Shown piece after piece: positions 16,236 through 25,325 of a DNA stretch of 64,000 nucleotides. The position numbers and the translations under genes are program-made. Source of the DNA: Hyphomonadaceae bacterium. GTDB taxonomy: Bacteria; Pseudomonadota; Alphaproteobacteria; Caulobacterales; Aquidulcibacteraceae. The stretch covers positions 248,001-312,000 of the forward strand of contig WRPI01000004.1 of assembly GCA_009773395.1 (NCBI GenBank). The letters run 5' to 3'. The notes beneath the pieces are model-generated. The model was not told the DNA's origin. It worked only from the letters and a program-made list of their open reading frames with translations, and ran no database searches. The first letter of the stretch is position 1. Every line of letters starts with the position of its first letter.

Positions 16236-16517
16236 ATGACCGCAGTAGCAAAAACACAAGACCTTACTCTCAATATTCGCACAAAAACCTATGTGCGCGA
16301 TTTGATTGATTCGGCTGCGGCTATTTTGGGTAAGAATCGTTCTGAGTTTATGCTCGAAGTTGCGGTTCGTGAGGCTCAAGATGTTTTGCTCGACAAGGCT
16401 TTTTTCGCGCTCAGTGACACGAAATTTGCACAAATTACTTTCTTGCTTGACAATCCGCCACCACCAAATGCGAAATTGCTCGCGCTTCTTGCAAAAAAAG
16501 CACCATGGGAAAAATAG
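16236..16517 (+). CDS. DUF1778-family RHH antitoxin of a GNAT-toxin module
   Basis: This 93-residue protein has an N-terminal ribbon-helix-helix part (LTLNIRTKTYVRDLIDSAAA followed by LGKNRSEFMLEVAVREA) that binds operator DNA, and a C-terminal tail (DNPPPPNAKLLALLAKKAPW) that in TacA/AtaR-like antitoxins wraps the toxin. ATG at 16236 is chosen since family members start shortly before the RHH strand; the frame is open upstream to 16140 but crosses the inverted-repeat operator. It overlaps the toxin gene by 13 bases, the normal type II arrangement. Confidence 0.88.
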   Translation: MTAVAKTQDLTLNIRTKTYVRDLIDSAAAILGKNRSEFMLEVAVREAQDVLLDKAFFALSDTKFAQITFLLDNPPPPNAKLLALLAKKAPWEK

Positions 16518-16996
16518 CTATTGGCCCAATGCCGCTTGAAGTTGCCGACGATTTGGTTGGATTTGATTGCGGGGAGGAGAGCCTCAACCATTGGCTCCAA
16601 AGAACTGCACATAATAACCACAAGAGCGGTGCGTCGCGAGTTTTCACCATAAAAGAAAATGGACAAGTCATAGGATATTATTGCTTAGCAGCAGGTTCAA
16701 TCGCTCGGGTTGCTGCGCCCAAGAAATTGATACGTAATTCTCCAGACCCTTTGCCGATAATATTATTGGGTCGTCTTGCAATCGATAATCGCTACAAAGG
16801 ACAAGGTTTGGGTGGATTTTTGTTACGAGACGCAATTTTACGTTCAATTTCGCTTACACAAAACCTCGGCGTTGTCGCACTGGTTGCACACGCGTTAAAC
16901 CAGTCCGCAAAAGAGTTTTATCTGCAATACGGGTTTCTCGAAAGCCCACTTTCGGATATGACTTTGATATTGCCTTTGAAGAATTTGGCAGACTAA
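16505..16996 (+). CDS. GNAT-family acetyltransferase toxin (TacT/AtaT-like)
   Basis: This 163-residue GNAT protein in second position behind a DUF1778 antitoxin matches toxins that acetylate the amino group of aminoacyl-tRNAs and stop translation. FDCGEESLNHWLQRTAHNN is the N-terminal signature of this subgroup. The acetyl-CoA pyrophosphate loop is in LAIDNRYKGQGLGGFLL, and the probable catalytic Tyr is in FYLQYGFLESP. All key motifs are present, so it looks active. The tRNA target cannot be deduced. The stop overlaps that of the convergent WYL regulator. Confidence 0.88.
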   Translation: MGKIAIGPMPLEVADDLVGFDCGEESLNHWLQRTAHNNHKSGASRVFTIKENGQVIGYYCLAAGSIARVAAPKKLIRNSPDPLPIILLGRLAIDNRYKGQGLGGFLLRDAILRSISLTQNLGVVALVAHALNQSAKEFYLQYGFLESPLSDMTLILPLKNLAD

Positions 16997-17679
16997 TTAT
17001 TGCACTTCTCCCGCTCCCACCATTGCTTCAAAAGTGCTTTGCGGCGTGGTGGGAATTTTTCTTGAAGCGGTTCGAGATTTTCCATTCTATCGGTGCGAAA
17101 TGCTCGAAAGTCGTGGCGCAGCTCGCAATAAGTGACCGCTAGTCTGGTAGCTTCAAAATAAGCGATGGCCAATGGCCAAACAATGCGCTTGCTTTGCGCC
17201 CCATCTTCGCGAATGTATTCAAAGCTGATTTTGCGATTTTCACGAATTGCACGGCGTATTTGGGAAACGTCGATATTATCTTCAATTTTCCTGAAACTTG
17301 GCGGCACGACTAAGCCAGCATCGAACAAAACTGGCTTTAGATCCTTTGGCAAAATTGTTCCCACTTTGGCAATTGCGTCTTCGGCGGCACGAACTAAAGC
17401 GGCATCGCCTTGCCGTTTCACCCATTCAAGCCCCAAAACCACAGCTTCGATTTCGTCGGCCTTGAACATAAGCGGTGGCAAATCATAGCCTTCTCCCAAA
17501 ACATAACCAACACCCGCTTCACCGCGAATTGGCACACCGTCGGTCATTAAAGTGTCGATATCGCGATATATTGTGCGCAGGCTGACTTCTAATTCACGCG
17601 CGATAGTGTTGCCCGAAACTGGCTTGCGATAGCGGCGCATAATTTGTATGATTTGTAAAAGTCTATCTGCTCTGCGCAT
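16993..17679 (-). CDS. YafY-type HTH/WYL transcriptional regulator
   Basis: This 228-residue regulator has an HTH_11 winged helix at the N-terminus (MRRADRLLQIIQIMRRYRKP, then ELEVSLRTIYRDIDTL) and a WYL ligand-sensing domain (RENRKISFEYIREDGAQSKR and RIVWPLAIAYFEATRLAVTY). ATG at 17679 is chosen; a GTG at 17697 would add six residues. It is divergent from a glutathione S-transferase with a CTGACA/TGTCAG palindrome between them, so it probably controls the GST gene and itself. Members often sense small electrophilic or nucleotide ligands; which one acts here is not known. Confidence 0.87.
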   Translation of the reverse strand: MRRADRLLQIIQIMRRYRKPVSGNTIARELEVSLRTIYRDIDTLMTDGVPIRGEAGVGYVLGEGYDLPPLMFKADEIEAVVLGLEWVKRQGDAALVRAAEDAIAKVGTILPKDLKPVLFDAGLVVPPSFRKIEDNIDVSQIRRAIRENRKISFEYIREDGAQSKRIVWPLAIAYFEATRLAVTYCELRHDFRAFRTDRMENLEPLQEKFPPRRKALLKQWWEREKCNN

Positions 17680-17702
17680 GTTATATTTATATCTCACTTA
17701 TG

Positions 17703-17720
17703 CTGACACCATGCTGTCAG
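17703..17720. promoter_or_regulatory. Palindromic operator between WYL regulator and GST
   Basis: CTGACA (17703-17708), a 6-base spacer and TGTCAG (17715-17720) form a perfect inverted repeat in the 87-base divergent gap, 23 bases upstream of the regulator ATG and 47 before the GST ATG. Position and symmetry suit an operator for the YafY-type dimer. The assignment is inferred. Confidence 0.5.
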
Positions 17721-17766
17721 TATGCTGCAATTATAGAGACAAAATCAAATCAAAAGGAGCAATAAA

Positions 17767-18462
17767 ATGATAAAATTACACGGATTTATGCCAGCTTGGA
17801 ATCTCGTTGATCCAAGTCCCTATGTTACCAAGGCCATGATATTATTCAAAATGGCAAATATTCCCTATGATTTTGAAATGGCAGATCTCGAAAGCGTCTC
17901 GAAACATAAAGCACCCTATATCACGCTCGAAAGCGGTGAAGTCATTCAAGACAGCACTTTTATTCGGCAATATTTAGAGCAAGAACATGGCGCTGATTTT
18001 TCGGGTGGCTATGGCGCAAAGGAACTGGGGTTCGCATTTGCCGTTGAACGCTTATGCGAAAATCATTTGAACAATATTTTGATCAATTCGCGTTGGTGTA
18101 AACAAGATAATTTTGATAAAGGGCCAAAGATGTTTTTTATGCGAGTGCCAGAAGAAATGCGCGAGAATGTGATTAATGAAGTTCGCGGCATGGTTACAGC
18201 TGGCCAAAATTATCAAGGCATAGGCCGCCATAACGATGATGAAATTTTTGAACTCGGTAAAATGGACGTTGACGCCATTTCCGATGCACTTGGCGACAAT
18301 GACTTTATTCTTGGCGCAAATCCATGCGGCTATGACGCTAGTATTTATGCCACAATAGCAGGTATTTCGACGACATTTTTTGAATGCCGAACTGGCGAAT
18401 ATGCGCGCCAAAACCCACGCTTAATGGCGTATATAGACCGAATGAAAAACAAGTATTTCTAA
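17767..18462 (+). CDS. Glutathione S-transferase family protein
   Basis: This 231-residue protein has a thioredoxin-like N-terminal domain (KLHGFMPAWNLVDPSPYVTK then MANIPYDFEMADL and SGEVIQDSTFIRQYL, the last with the cis-Pro/Asp-Ser glutathione-binding region altered) and an all-helical C-terminal domain ending PRLMAYIDRMKN. It is closer to the metaxin/failed-axon-connections-like GSTs than to classic beta GSTs. AAGGAG lies seven bases before the ATG. The substrate is unknown. The divergent WYL regulator and the palindrome between them suggest inducible expression. Confidence 0.85.
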   Translation: MIKLHGFMPAWNLVDPSPYVTKAMILFKMANIPYDFEMADLESVSKHKAPYITLESGEVIQDSTFIRQYLEQEHGADFSGGYGAKELGFAFAVERLCENHLNNILINSRWCKQDNFDKGPKMFFMRVPEEMRENVINEVRGMVTAGQNYQGIGRHNDDEIFELGKMDVDAISDALGDNDFILGANPCGYDASIYATIAGISTTFFECRTGEYARQNPRLMAYIDRMKNKYF

Positions 18463-18465
18463 GGA

Positions 18466-20232
18466 TTACTGTCCCTGTGCCTTGCCTTCGCGCCTTGGAT
18501 CCGCACCGCCAACCAAACCATTGGGCGTCAGTTGCACCGCGTGAAGGCCCGAGCCTTCGCTATCCCTGTCGCTTTTGAACCTGTGGCCCATTGCTTCAAG
18601 TGAGGCTTGGGTGGCCGGGTCAAAGCGGCCGGCTTCGAGGCTTGTTGGCACACGGCGGGCAATAACATTTGGCAATCCTACCGCTTCTTGTGGCGTCAAA
18701 CCCCAGTCGAGCATACCAATAAGCGCCTTGGCAACATATGCAATAATTGCATTGCCGCCCGGCGACCCTACTGCCAATTCAAATTTTCCATGTTCATCAA
18801 ATACTATGGTCGGTGACATTGACGAACGCGGTTTTTTGCCAGGGGCAATCGCATTCACAATTGGGCGACCCAGAGTATCAACTGGCGCAAAAGAAAAATC
18901 CGTCAACTGATTATTTATGAAAAACCCATCGACCATGCGTTGCGAGCCGAAAATATTTTCAACTGTTGTGGTCATGGAAACCACATTGCCTTTATTATCA
19001 ACAATTACAAAATGCGTGGTTCCGGTTTCGAGATTGGTTGCATCTTCACCGCGCCGCCGTGCACCACGCGGATTTCCTGCTTCAGCTTTTGCCATGATGC
19101 TTGTCGGTGATATAAGTGCGGCCCGAGCTTTCAAATAATCAGCGTCCAAAAGCCCATCAACTGGCACATTAACAAATCTATCATCGGCAACATAAGTATC
19201 GCGGTCGATATAAGCGAGGCGTTGCGCCTCAATAAACAAATGCCAACCCAGCGCTGTGTTGCGGTTTGCCGCCATGTCGAAATTTTCCAGCATGCGCAAA
19301 ATTGACATTGTGCCAATGCCGCCCGATGACGGCGGCCCCATGCCGCACAACAAATGGACCCGATAAGTTCGGCAAATTGGTTCTTTTTTCAAGGGCCGAT
19401 ATGCGCGCATATCTTGCATAGTTAAAGTGCCAGCAAGTGGCGCTTTATGGGTTTCGGCGACAATGTCTTGGGCAATGCGGCCATCATACATGACCCGATA
19501 ATCGCGGCCAATATCATCAAGCGAGCGCGCATATTCAGGGTTTTTCATAACATAACCAGCAGGATATGGATTGCCCGCCGCATCGTATAAATACGCCTTC
19601 ACCCCTGCACCGGGTTCAGTCCAATTGCGCATTTCAGAGGCAAGGCCAGCCATACGCGCGGTTAAAGGCCAACCATCGCGCGCGATTTTGGCGGCAGGTT
19701 TGAAGCTATCGGCCCATGGCAATTTGCCATGTTCTTGGTGCGCCATATGTAACATGGCAATTACACCTGGTGTGCCAGTTGAGCGACCCGATTTTGCAGC
19801 TGTGAAAAAATCCAACGGCCTGCCATTTTCATCAAGAAACATATTGGGCGTTGCGCCCATTGGCGCGACCTCGCGGCCATCATAGGCAGTTACATTTCCA
19901 TTATGAGCATCATAATAAATCAAGAAAGCCCCGCCACCAATACCTGAGCTTTGCGCTTCAACCAAGCCAAGCGTGGTCTGCACCGCAATCGCAGCATCAA
20001 TAGCCGACCCGCCAGCGCGCAGAATTTCAAGCCCTGCCTCGACTGCCAATGGGTTGGCCGCCGAAATCATTGCACCGTGATTCCAACTAAGGGTTGGCGT
20101 CGCTTCAAATTGGCGATTGGGGTGGGCAATTGTCGGGCCGTAATCAACGGGCGCGCAGGAGGCCAAAACCAGGCAAGTTGCAAGGCTAATTATTTTACGC
20201 AATGGTTTCTTATTGTCCTTAATATTAAACAT
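18466..20232 (-). CDS. ggt: Gamma-glutamyltransferase, lipoprotein
   Basis: This 588-residue N-terminal-nucleophile enzyme cleaves glutathione and other gamma-glutamyl compounds in the periplasm. A lipobox (LASC, Cys26) predicts a lipid-anchored protein, where many GGTs are soluble. Substrate-site elements are visible: SGIGGGAFLIYYD, DGREVAPMGA and GPPSSGGIG. The autoprocessing nucleophile is Thr405 in LETGTTHFVIVD, giving a large subunit of about 400 and a small one of about 180 residues. It overlaps ampG by 8 bases on the same strand, suggesting coupled expression and a role in salvaging gamma-glutamyl or cell-wall peptides. Confidence 0.95.
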   Translation of the reverse strand: MFNIKDNKKPLRKIISLATCLVLASCAPVDYGPTIAHPNRQFEATPTLSWNHGAMISAANPLAVEAGLEILRAGGSAIDAAIAVQTTLGLVEAQSSGIGGGAFLIYYDAHNGNVTAYDGREVAPMGATPNMFLDENGRPLDFFTAAKSGRSTGTPGVIAMLHMAHQEHGKLPWADSFKPAAKIARDGWPLTARMAGLASEMRNWTEPGAGVKAYLYDAAGNPYPAGYVMKNPEYARSLDDIGRDYRVMYDGRIAQDIVAETHKAPLAGTLTMQDMRAYRPLKKEPICRTYRVHLLCGMGPPSSGGIGTMSILRMLENFDMAANRNTALGWHLFIEAQRLAYIDRDTYVADDRFVNVPVDGLLDADYLKARAALISPTSIMAKAEAGNPRGARRRGEDATNLETGTTHFVIVDNKGNVVSMTTTVENIFGSQRMVDGFFINNQLTDFSFAPVDTLGRPIVNAIAPGKKPRSSMSPTIVFDEHGKFELAVGSPGGNAIIAYVAKALIGMLDWGLTPQEAVGLPNVIARRVPTSLEAGRFDPATQASLEAMGHRFKSDRDSEGSGLHAVQLTPNGLVGGADPRREGKAQGQ

Positions 20233-22018
20233 GTTTATCCACCAAATCCCTAGGTTTCCCGCGCGCTACGATAAAGGCCATAATTACGCCAAATATCCCA
20301 ATTGCAATTGTGTAGGAATAAAACACGGCATAGCCAGTTGCCAGTGCTTCCGGGGCAACCCCCAATTTTTCTTGTGCGCCAGCAAATGAACCAGCTTGGA
20401 AATTGCTGAAATATGGCACTAAGAGTTGAACAAAGCCTTCATTTGAGGCCTTGGCTGCGCTCTCCACAATCCGCCCGCCCATGGCAGCAAGCAATTTTCC
20501 TGGCAACGCATAAAGCGACGAAAACAAAGCATATTGGGTTGCTGTAAAACCAACTTTGGTGAGGCGCGACATATAAACAATTAGGCATGTTCCCGCAAAG
20601 GATGACGCGATATTATCACTCCCAACCGCGAGCCATAAATCGGGCGGCAAATTGAACTTAATGGTAGTCATCGCGCCACTCGCAAAATCATACCACGGAA
20701 AATCAACGGGTATCACATAATGGCCATTGGCGCATATCAATAAAAACGGAATATGGGATAAGGGCTGAAAAAATGCACCAAACACCAAGCATTTGAACAA
20801 CCCAAACTTCGCAATCGCCCAACCCGCCAAAGCTGTGCCAACAGTTAGCATTACAACACCAAAAATCTTGGTCGCGGTGGCAATGTCTGCTTTTGAAAAA
20901 CCAACATCAATATACATTGCGCCAGCAATATTAAGCAAAAACTCAACCACGCGATAAACACAGATGAATATCAAAATTGTATGGGCAACGCCTTCAAATC
21001 TCCCGAAGAAATCGCGCATGGGTGCAAGCAAAGCATCGTCAAAATAAGCGCCGGGTTTAGTTTTGATTTTCGGTATTGGAACGGCAGAAACAAACACAAT
21101 AGCAAGGCCAAAAAACGCATAAAATACTTGTTGCCAAACTCCCCAAGGCTTGGCTTCCAAGATTTTTTTCATTTCGTCAATGGTGCCATAAATACCCGAA
21201 ACCATCCAATGAATTGGCTCCCCACGGCCTGAAAGACCAGTAGCCAAAAAGCAGCCGCCAATTACTAAAATTGAAAGCCGCAATACCCATTCACCGGCCT
21301 CGAACCATGGCCTTGATGGGACATCTTCGGGTGCTTTCCAACGTGGTGCACTCGGTGCAAGCTCGCGCGGCGCAGAAAGTGTCGCAAAAATCGGGATAAT
21401 CATCAAAGCCGCCATAACGCTATATGCAACGCTCCAGCCATGTTGTTTATAGACATCGCCATTATAAATTTCTGCAATAAACAACGGCGCGGCACCAGCG
21501 ACGATAAATGCAATGCGATAACCAAATTGATACATGGTAGTCATAATGCCAAGATGCGCTTCGTCTTTTGATGCTTCGATGCGCCATGCATCAATCGCTA
21601 TATCTTGATTAGAGCCGCAGAAGGCAATCAAAACTGCAATGGTTGCAAAAGCTTTCAAATTTGTGGCGGGGTCGATTTGCGCCAAAGCAAACAACAAAAT
21701 CATCACCAATATTTGCGTCACCAACATCCAAGAACGGCGACGTCCAAGTTTTGCGTCTAAAAATGGCAACGCAATTCTATCAATCAAAGGAGCCCAAAGG
21801 AATTTCAGCGCATAAGATAAAGTGACCAAACCCATTAAGCCGATAAGCGCCAATGTGACGCCAGCTTCGCGCATCCAAGTGCCAATAGCCCACGAAGTGC
21901 CAGCCAATAAATTCGGCATTCCTGCTGCAAAGCCAAGCCCCAGCATAACTATGGAAGATTTCTCTAAAAATGCGCCTATGCCGACTTTTTCTTTTGGGAT
22001 TGCTGGTTGTTCGCTCAT
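20225..22018 (-). CDS. ampG: AmpG-family muropeptide permease (MFS)
   Basis: This 597-residue inner-membrane transporter of about 12-14 segments imports GlcNAc-anhydroMurNAc peptides for cell-wall recycling. AmpG hallmarks are GFAAGMPNLLAGTSWAIGTW, SYALKFLWAPLIDRIALPFL, LGRRRSW, FCGSNQDIAIDAWRIE and TATQYALFSSLYALPGK. A long central insertion (about residues 230-330, including WMVSGIYGTIDEMKKILEAK) is larger than in the E. coli protein. GAGG precedes the ATG. It forms a pair with ggt and is divergent from an MltB-like transglycosylase, which would make its substrate. Confidence 0.92.
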   Translation of the reverse strand: MSEQPAIPKEKVGIGAFLEKSSIVMLGLGFAAGMPNLLAGTSWAIGTWMREAGVTLALIGLMGLVTLSYALKFLWAPLIDRIALPFLDAKLGRRRSWMLVTQILVMILLFALAQIDPATNLKAFATIAVLIAFCGSNQDIAIDAWRIEASKDEAHLGIMTTMYQFGYRIAFIVAGAAPLFIAEIYNGDVYKQHGWSVAYSVMAALMIIPIFATLSAPRELAPSAPRWKAPEDVPSRPWFEAGEWVLRLSILVIGGCFLATGLSGRGEPIHWMVSGIYGTIDEMKKILEAKPWGVWQQVFYAFFGLAIVFVSAVPIPKIKTKPGAYFDDALLAPMRDFFGRFEGVAHTILIFICVYRVVEFLLNIAGAMYIDVGFSKADIATATKIFGVVMLTVGTALAGWAIAKFGLFKCLVFGAFFQPLSHIPFLLICANGHYVIPVDFPWYDFASGAMTTIKFNLPPDLWLAVGSDNIASSFAGTCLIVYMSRLTKVGFTATQYALFSSLYALPGKLLAAMGGRIVESAAKASNEGFVQLLVPYFSNFQAGSFAGAQEKLGVAPEALATGYAVFYSYTIAIGIFGVIMAFIVARGKPRDLVDKHV

Positions 22019-22165
22019 GATGACCTCAAAAATTTATATCAGAATGGAGAATTGAACACGGCTTGGCAAGTAGATGTTTTTGTTTTACCAATTTTTACTC
22101 AGATGACAAACTTCACTGGCAATAGTTGAATACGTCGCGCTTAAATTCTTGGGATTATCAGTTTT

Positions 22166-23404
22166 ATGCTTGCAACCGTCGCTTTTCTAAGTCTTTTCAG
22201 TGCTGAAATTGCCCAACCCACCCCAACGCCACCTACTTTCAACGCGCCTTATGATGCACAATATCGCCAGTGTGTGCAAGGCGCGGCAATGACAGCGATT
22301 GCCCAAGGCGCGCCGCGTGATGCAGCACTTGCAGCAGTCGCCAACATCAACATACCAAATCAGGAAATTATCACGCTTTCGCGGGCGCAGCCAGAATCAA
22401 GCATGGAATTGTGGGATTATTTGGCGATGATGGTCGATGATGAAAGAGTGGCAGACGGGCAGGCGGCATTTTTAAGCCAGCGGGAATTTTTGTATGATCT
22501 AGGCATAAGAACTGGCGTGGATCCCGCAACAATTGTAGCGTTTTGGGGGATTGAGACCAATTATGGCCGTATTTTGGGCCGCCGCAATGTTATTGACGCT
22601 TTGGCGACATTGGGCTGCACCAATCGACCACGCGCGCAATTTTTCAAAACTGAACTGGTTGCCGCGATAAAAATCCAAGCCCAAGGCCATGTGGACGCCA
22701 ATAATTTTATTGGCTCTTGGGCCGGTGCTTTTGGGCATACCCAATTTATGCCAACGACTTTTCAGCGCCTAGCGGTTGATGCCAATAGTGATGGCCGCAA
22801 AAACCTTATTGGCGATGTGCAAGATGCTTTGGCCTCCACCGCGAATTATATGGTGCGTTCGGGCTGGGCGAGAGGCGAAAAATGGGGCTATGAGGTGAGA
22901 GTGCCTGCTAATTATCGTGGCGCCATTGGACGCGGCAATACAAGGACATTGACCACTTGGCGCGCATTGGGGGTCAAACAGGCAAATGGCGCAGATATTC
23001 CACAAAGTGGCGCATCATACGGCCTGATTCGGCCAACGGGCAATCGCGGCCCTACCTATTTGGTGGGCCGCAATTATAGCGCGGTTTACGCCTATAACCC
23101 AGCCCAAGCCTATGCATTGGCAGTAAATTTATTGGCGGATAGGATTAAAGGGGGTGCTGGTATCGTGACGCCATGGCCGACAGATGACCCACCGATTTCA
23201 AGGGCACAGCGTCGTGAGATACAGACCATTTTGCAAAACATGGGTTATGATGTCGGCGCAATTGACGGCATTTTGGGTGAAAAAACCCGAACCGCGCTGA
23301 ATGGCTTTTACCGCTCAAATGGCCTAGTTTTTGACGGGCGGGTTGCATCTAAATGTCTAAGCACAATGCGGCAATTTAGGCCAAATGGGCAAAGCAAAAA
23401 CTAA
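22166..23404 (+). CDS. Lytic murein transglycosylase (MltB family) with peptidoglycan-binding domain
   Basis: This 412-residue periplasmic enzyme cleaves the glycan strand to 1,6-anhydro products. The N-terminus (MLATVAFLSLFSAEIA) is a short signal-like segment. The catalytic Glu is in AFWGIETNYGRILGR, followed by GSWAGAFGHTQFMPTTFQRL, the MltB active-site region. Residues about 345-405 form a PG_binding_1 domain (IQTILQNMGYDVGAIDGILG and TRTALNGFYRSNGL). It is divergent from ampG. Together the gene products release and re-import anhydro-muropeptides, with GGT possibly trimming gamma-glutamyl bonds. Confidence 0.93.
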   Translation: MLATVAFLSLFSAEIAQPTPTPPTFNAPYDAQYRQCVQGAAMTAIAQGAPRDAALAAVANINIPNQEIITLSRAQPESSMELWDYLAMMVDDERVADGQAAFLSQREFLYDLGIRTGVDPATIVAFWGIETNYGRILGRRNVIDALATLGCTNRPRAQFFKTELVAAIKIQAQGHVDANNFIGSWAGAFGHTQFMPTTFQRLAVDANSDGRKNLIGDVQDALASTANYMVRSGWARGEKWGYEVRVPANYRGAIGRGNTRTLTTWRALGVKQANGADIPQSGASYGLIRPTGNRGPTYLVGRNYSAVYAYNPAQAYALAVNLLADRIKGGAGIVTPWPTDDPPISRAQRREIQTILQNMGYDVGAIDGILGEKTRTALNGFYRSNGLVFDGRVASKCLSTMRQFRPNGQSKN

Positions 23405-23525
23405 ATTTGCTCGGCAGAAATGACCGCATAAAGTCATTAGGTCGTGTAAAGCCCATATAAAATGAGGCAATAAATATTGGCATGAATCTTGAATGTTACA
23501 TCGGTAGCAAATCGAGGTAATGAAC

Positions 23526-23744
23526 ATGCGTCTAGATAATCTAAAAGTTAATTCGCTTGCGACCATCGCCTGGGCGCTTTTTGATGCTCATGGCGACAAG
23601 GCCTTGGGTGTTGCCGACAAAGCCATTTATGATTTAGAAACCGAAGGCATGCCAATGGCTGCGGACGCTTGGCGCGGCGTAAAATCAATGGTCGAAGATG
23701 TGGTATTGGGCCGCATGGACCGCGAACAACCAACGATTCATTGA
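23526..23744 (+). CDS. Small hypothetical protein
   Basis: This 72-residue soluble protein of unknown family has a long helix-prone N-terminal half (LKVNSLATIAWALFDAHGDK, then ALGVADKAIYDLE) and an acidic tail. ATG at 23526 is chosen because GAGGT lies 7 bases upstream; an ATG at 23520 gives two extra residues. It lies between mltB-like and the convergent asparaginase, 3 bases from the latter's stop. Codon use resembles its neighbours. It resembles small conserved alphaproteobacterial proteins of unassigned function. Confidence 0.62.
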   Translation: MRLDNLKVNSLATIAWALFDAHGDKALGVADKAIYDLETEGMPMAADAWRGVKSMVEDVVLGRMDREQPTIH

Positions 23745-23747
23745 GAA

Positions 23748-24713
23748 TTAGTGCATTTCTTTTGTTGTGCGCGCTTCGCGGCCTTCTGACTTAAGCACAT
23801 CATCTGGGTAAATTGAAGTTTGGGCAGCGCGTCCATCGGCAACCCAGCCGCGATACATTCCCATGTCATTAATCGCAAATGCAACATCGCCATTTGCATC
23901 CATTGCAATCAAACCGCCGTCACCGCCAATTTCGCCAATTGCCATAATAACATCATAAGCTGCACTATGAATATTTTGTCCATTCCATTTTATGCGATCG
24001 CAAATTTGCCGCGCCGCACTTTCACGAATAAAATACTCACCAGTGCCAGTGCAAGAAACCGCAGCTATGCCATTGATTGCTGTCGTGCCGGCGCCAATTA
24101 TTGGCGTATCGCCAATGCGCCCGCAAATTTTGCCAGTTGTGCCGCCAGTTGATGTCGCCGCCGCAAGATTGCCATCGCAGTCAAGCGCGACAGCACCAAC
24201 AGTTCCCATAATGTGGCTTTTGTTCAGTTTGTCGATTTGCTTTGCACGCCATTTCTCATATTGCGCTAAACGCAATTCTGTATGGAAATAATGCGGTTGC
24301 ACTTGCTCAAGGCCGTGGGCAATTGAAAAATCGTCTGCGCCTTCGCCCGCAAGGAAAAGACGATTCGATTGTTCCATAATTGCCCTGGCAAGCGAAATTG
24401 GATTCTTGGTTCTGGTGACGGTTGCAACTGCGCCAGCTTTGGCGGTTTTGCCGTCCATAATTGCGGCGTCAAGTTCGATTGTTTTCTTTTCGGTAAAAAC
24501 TGCGCCGCGCCCTGCGTTAAATATTGGATTATCTTCTAAAGTGCGAACACTTGCCTCAACTGCGTTAAGCGATGTGCCGCCTTTGGATAAGATTTTTTCG
24601 CCAACAGACAAGGCGTCGAGTAAGCCGTTACGATATTCGGTTTCACGCTTGGGTGACATATCCTCGCGCTCAATTATCCCTGCGCCACCGTGAATAGCTA
24701 AAGACCATTTCAT
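23748..24713 (-). CDS. iaaA: Plant-type L-asparaginase / isoaspartyl aminopeptidase
   Basis: This 321-residue Ntn-hydrolase matures by autocleavage before Thr171 in SHIMGTVGAVALD, giving alpha and beta subunits. The beta part has AAATSTGGTTGKICGRIGDT followed by PIIGAGTTA, the conserved substrate/oxyanion region. NPIFNAGRGAVF in the alpha part is also diagnostic. It removes isoaspartyl residues from peptides or hydrolyses asparagine in the cytosol. The start overlaps the stop of the upstream DUF1697 gene by ATGA, so they are co-translated. Confidence 0.94.
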   Translation of the reverse strand: MKWSLAIHGGAGIIEREDMSPKRETEYRNGLLDALSVGEKILSKGGTSLNAVEASVRTLEDNPIFNAGRGAVFTEKKTIELDAAIMDGKTAKAGAVATVTRTKNPISLARAIMEQSNRLFLAGEGADDFSIAHGLEQVQPHYFHTELRLAQYEKWRAKQIDKLNKSHIMGTVGAVALDCDGNLAAATSTGGTTGKICGRIGDTPIIGAGTTAINGIAAVSCTGTGEYFIRESAARQICDRIKWNGQNIHSAAYDVIMAIGEIGGDGGLIAMDANGDVAFAINDMGMYRGWVADGRAAQTSIYPDDVLKSEGREARTTKEMH

Positions 24714-25231
24714 TTTTGGGTTTCCATGTTTGTTGCCAAATCCAGCATTTTACTCATTGTATTAATATTGCGGCCAGTCCCGATTTTTGCGGCGGGAATT
24801 ATCAATTTTGAACTTCCCATTCCTTCACCATAATGAACATATATTTCGCGCTTGCCAATTGCGATAATTTCATCTTTTTGGTGTTTAATATTTTCCAGCG
24901 GATTGCTCGGCATTGCATCAAGCAAAATAACAATTACTCGATTTGGTGGTTTGTCATTAAACGGATTATTCTTAAGTATCGCTTCCAATTCTGCCGCAGT
25001 GCGCACCATAACCCCAATGGGCTTTCCTAAATATTTGCATAGTTTTGTTTCGAGTTTTTCTTTGATTTCAGACGGGTTTTGATCGGCCTCGATCACCACA
25101 TTGCCGCTTTGGATATAAGTAGTGACTTTTTCAAACCCCAATTCATGGCAAATTGTTTTCAAATCTGCCATCGGTAGCTTGCCGGTTCCACCGACATTTA
25201 TTGCGCGCAAAAAAACCGTGAATATTGCCAT
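24710..25231 (-). CDS. DUF1697 domain-containing protein
   Basis: This 173-residue cytosolic protein is recognised by FLRAINVGGTGKLPMADLK near the start, TYIQSGNVVIEAD, and the C-terminal NINTMSKMLDLA. ATG at 25231 matches family starts (MAIFTVFLRAINVGG); eleven residues of the longer reading are rejected. It is coupled to the asparaginase gene by a 4-base overlap. DUF1697 is widespread without a known activity. Confidence 0.9.
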   Translation of the reverse strand: MAIFTVFLRAINVGGTGKLPMADLKTICHELGFEKVTTYIQSGNVVIEADQNPSEIKEKLETKLCKYLGKPIGVMVRTAAELEAILKNNPFNDKPPNRVIVILLDAMPSNPLENIKHQKDEIIAIGKREIYVHYGEGMGSSKLIIPAAKIGTGRNINTMSKMLDLATNMETQK

Positions 25232-25325
25232 ACGACAGAATAGCAAAATGCGCGCCCGAAGCAAACAATTCTATTGAACTCTAAAAGCAAATGGTTCACA
25301 CTCGCAAAAAATAATGGGGGCGCAA

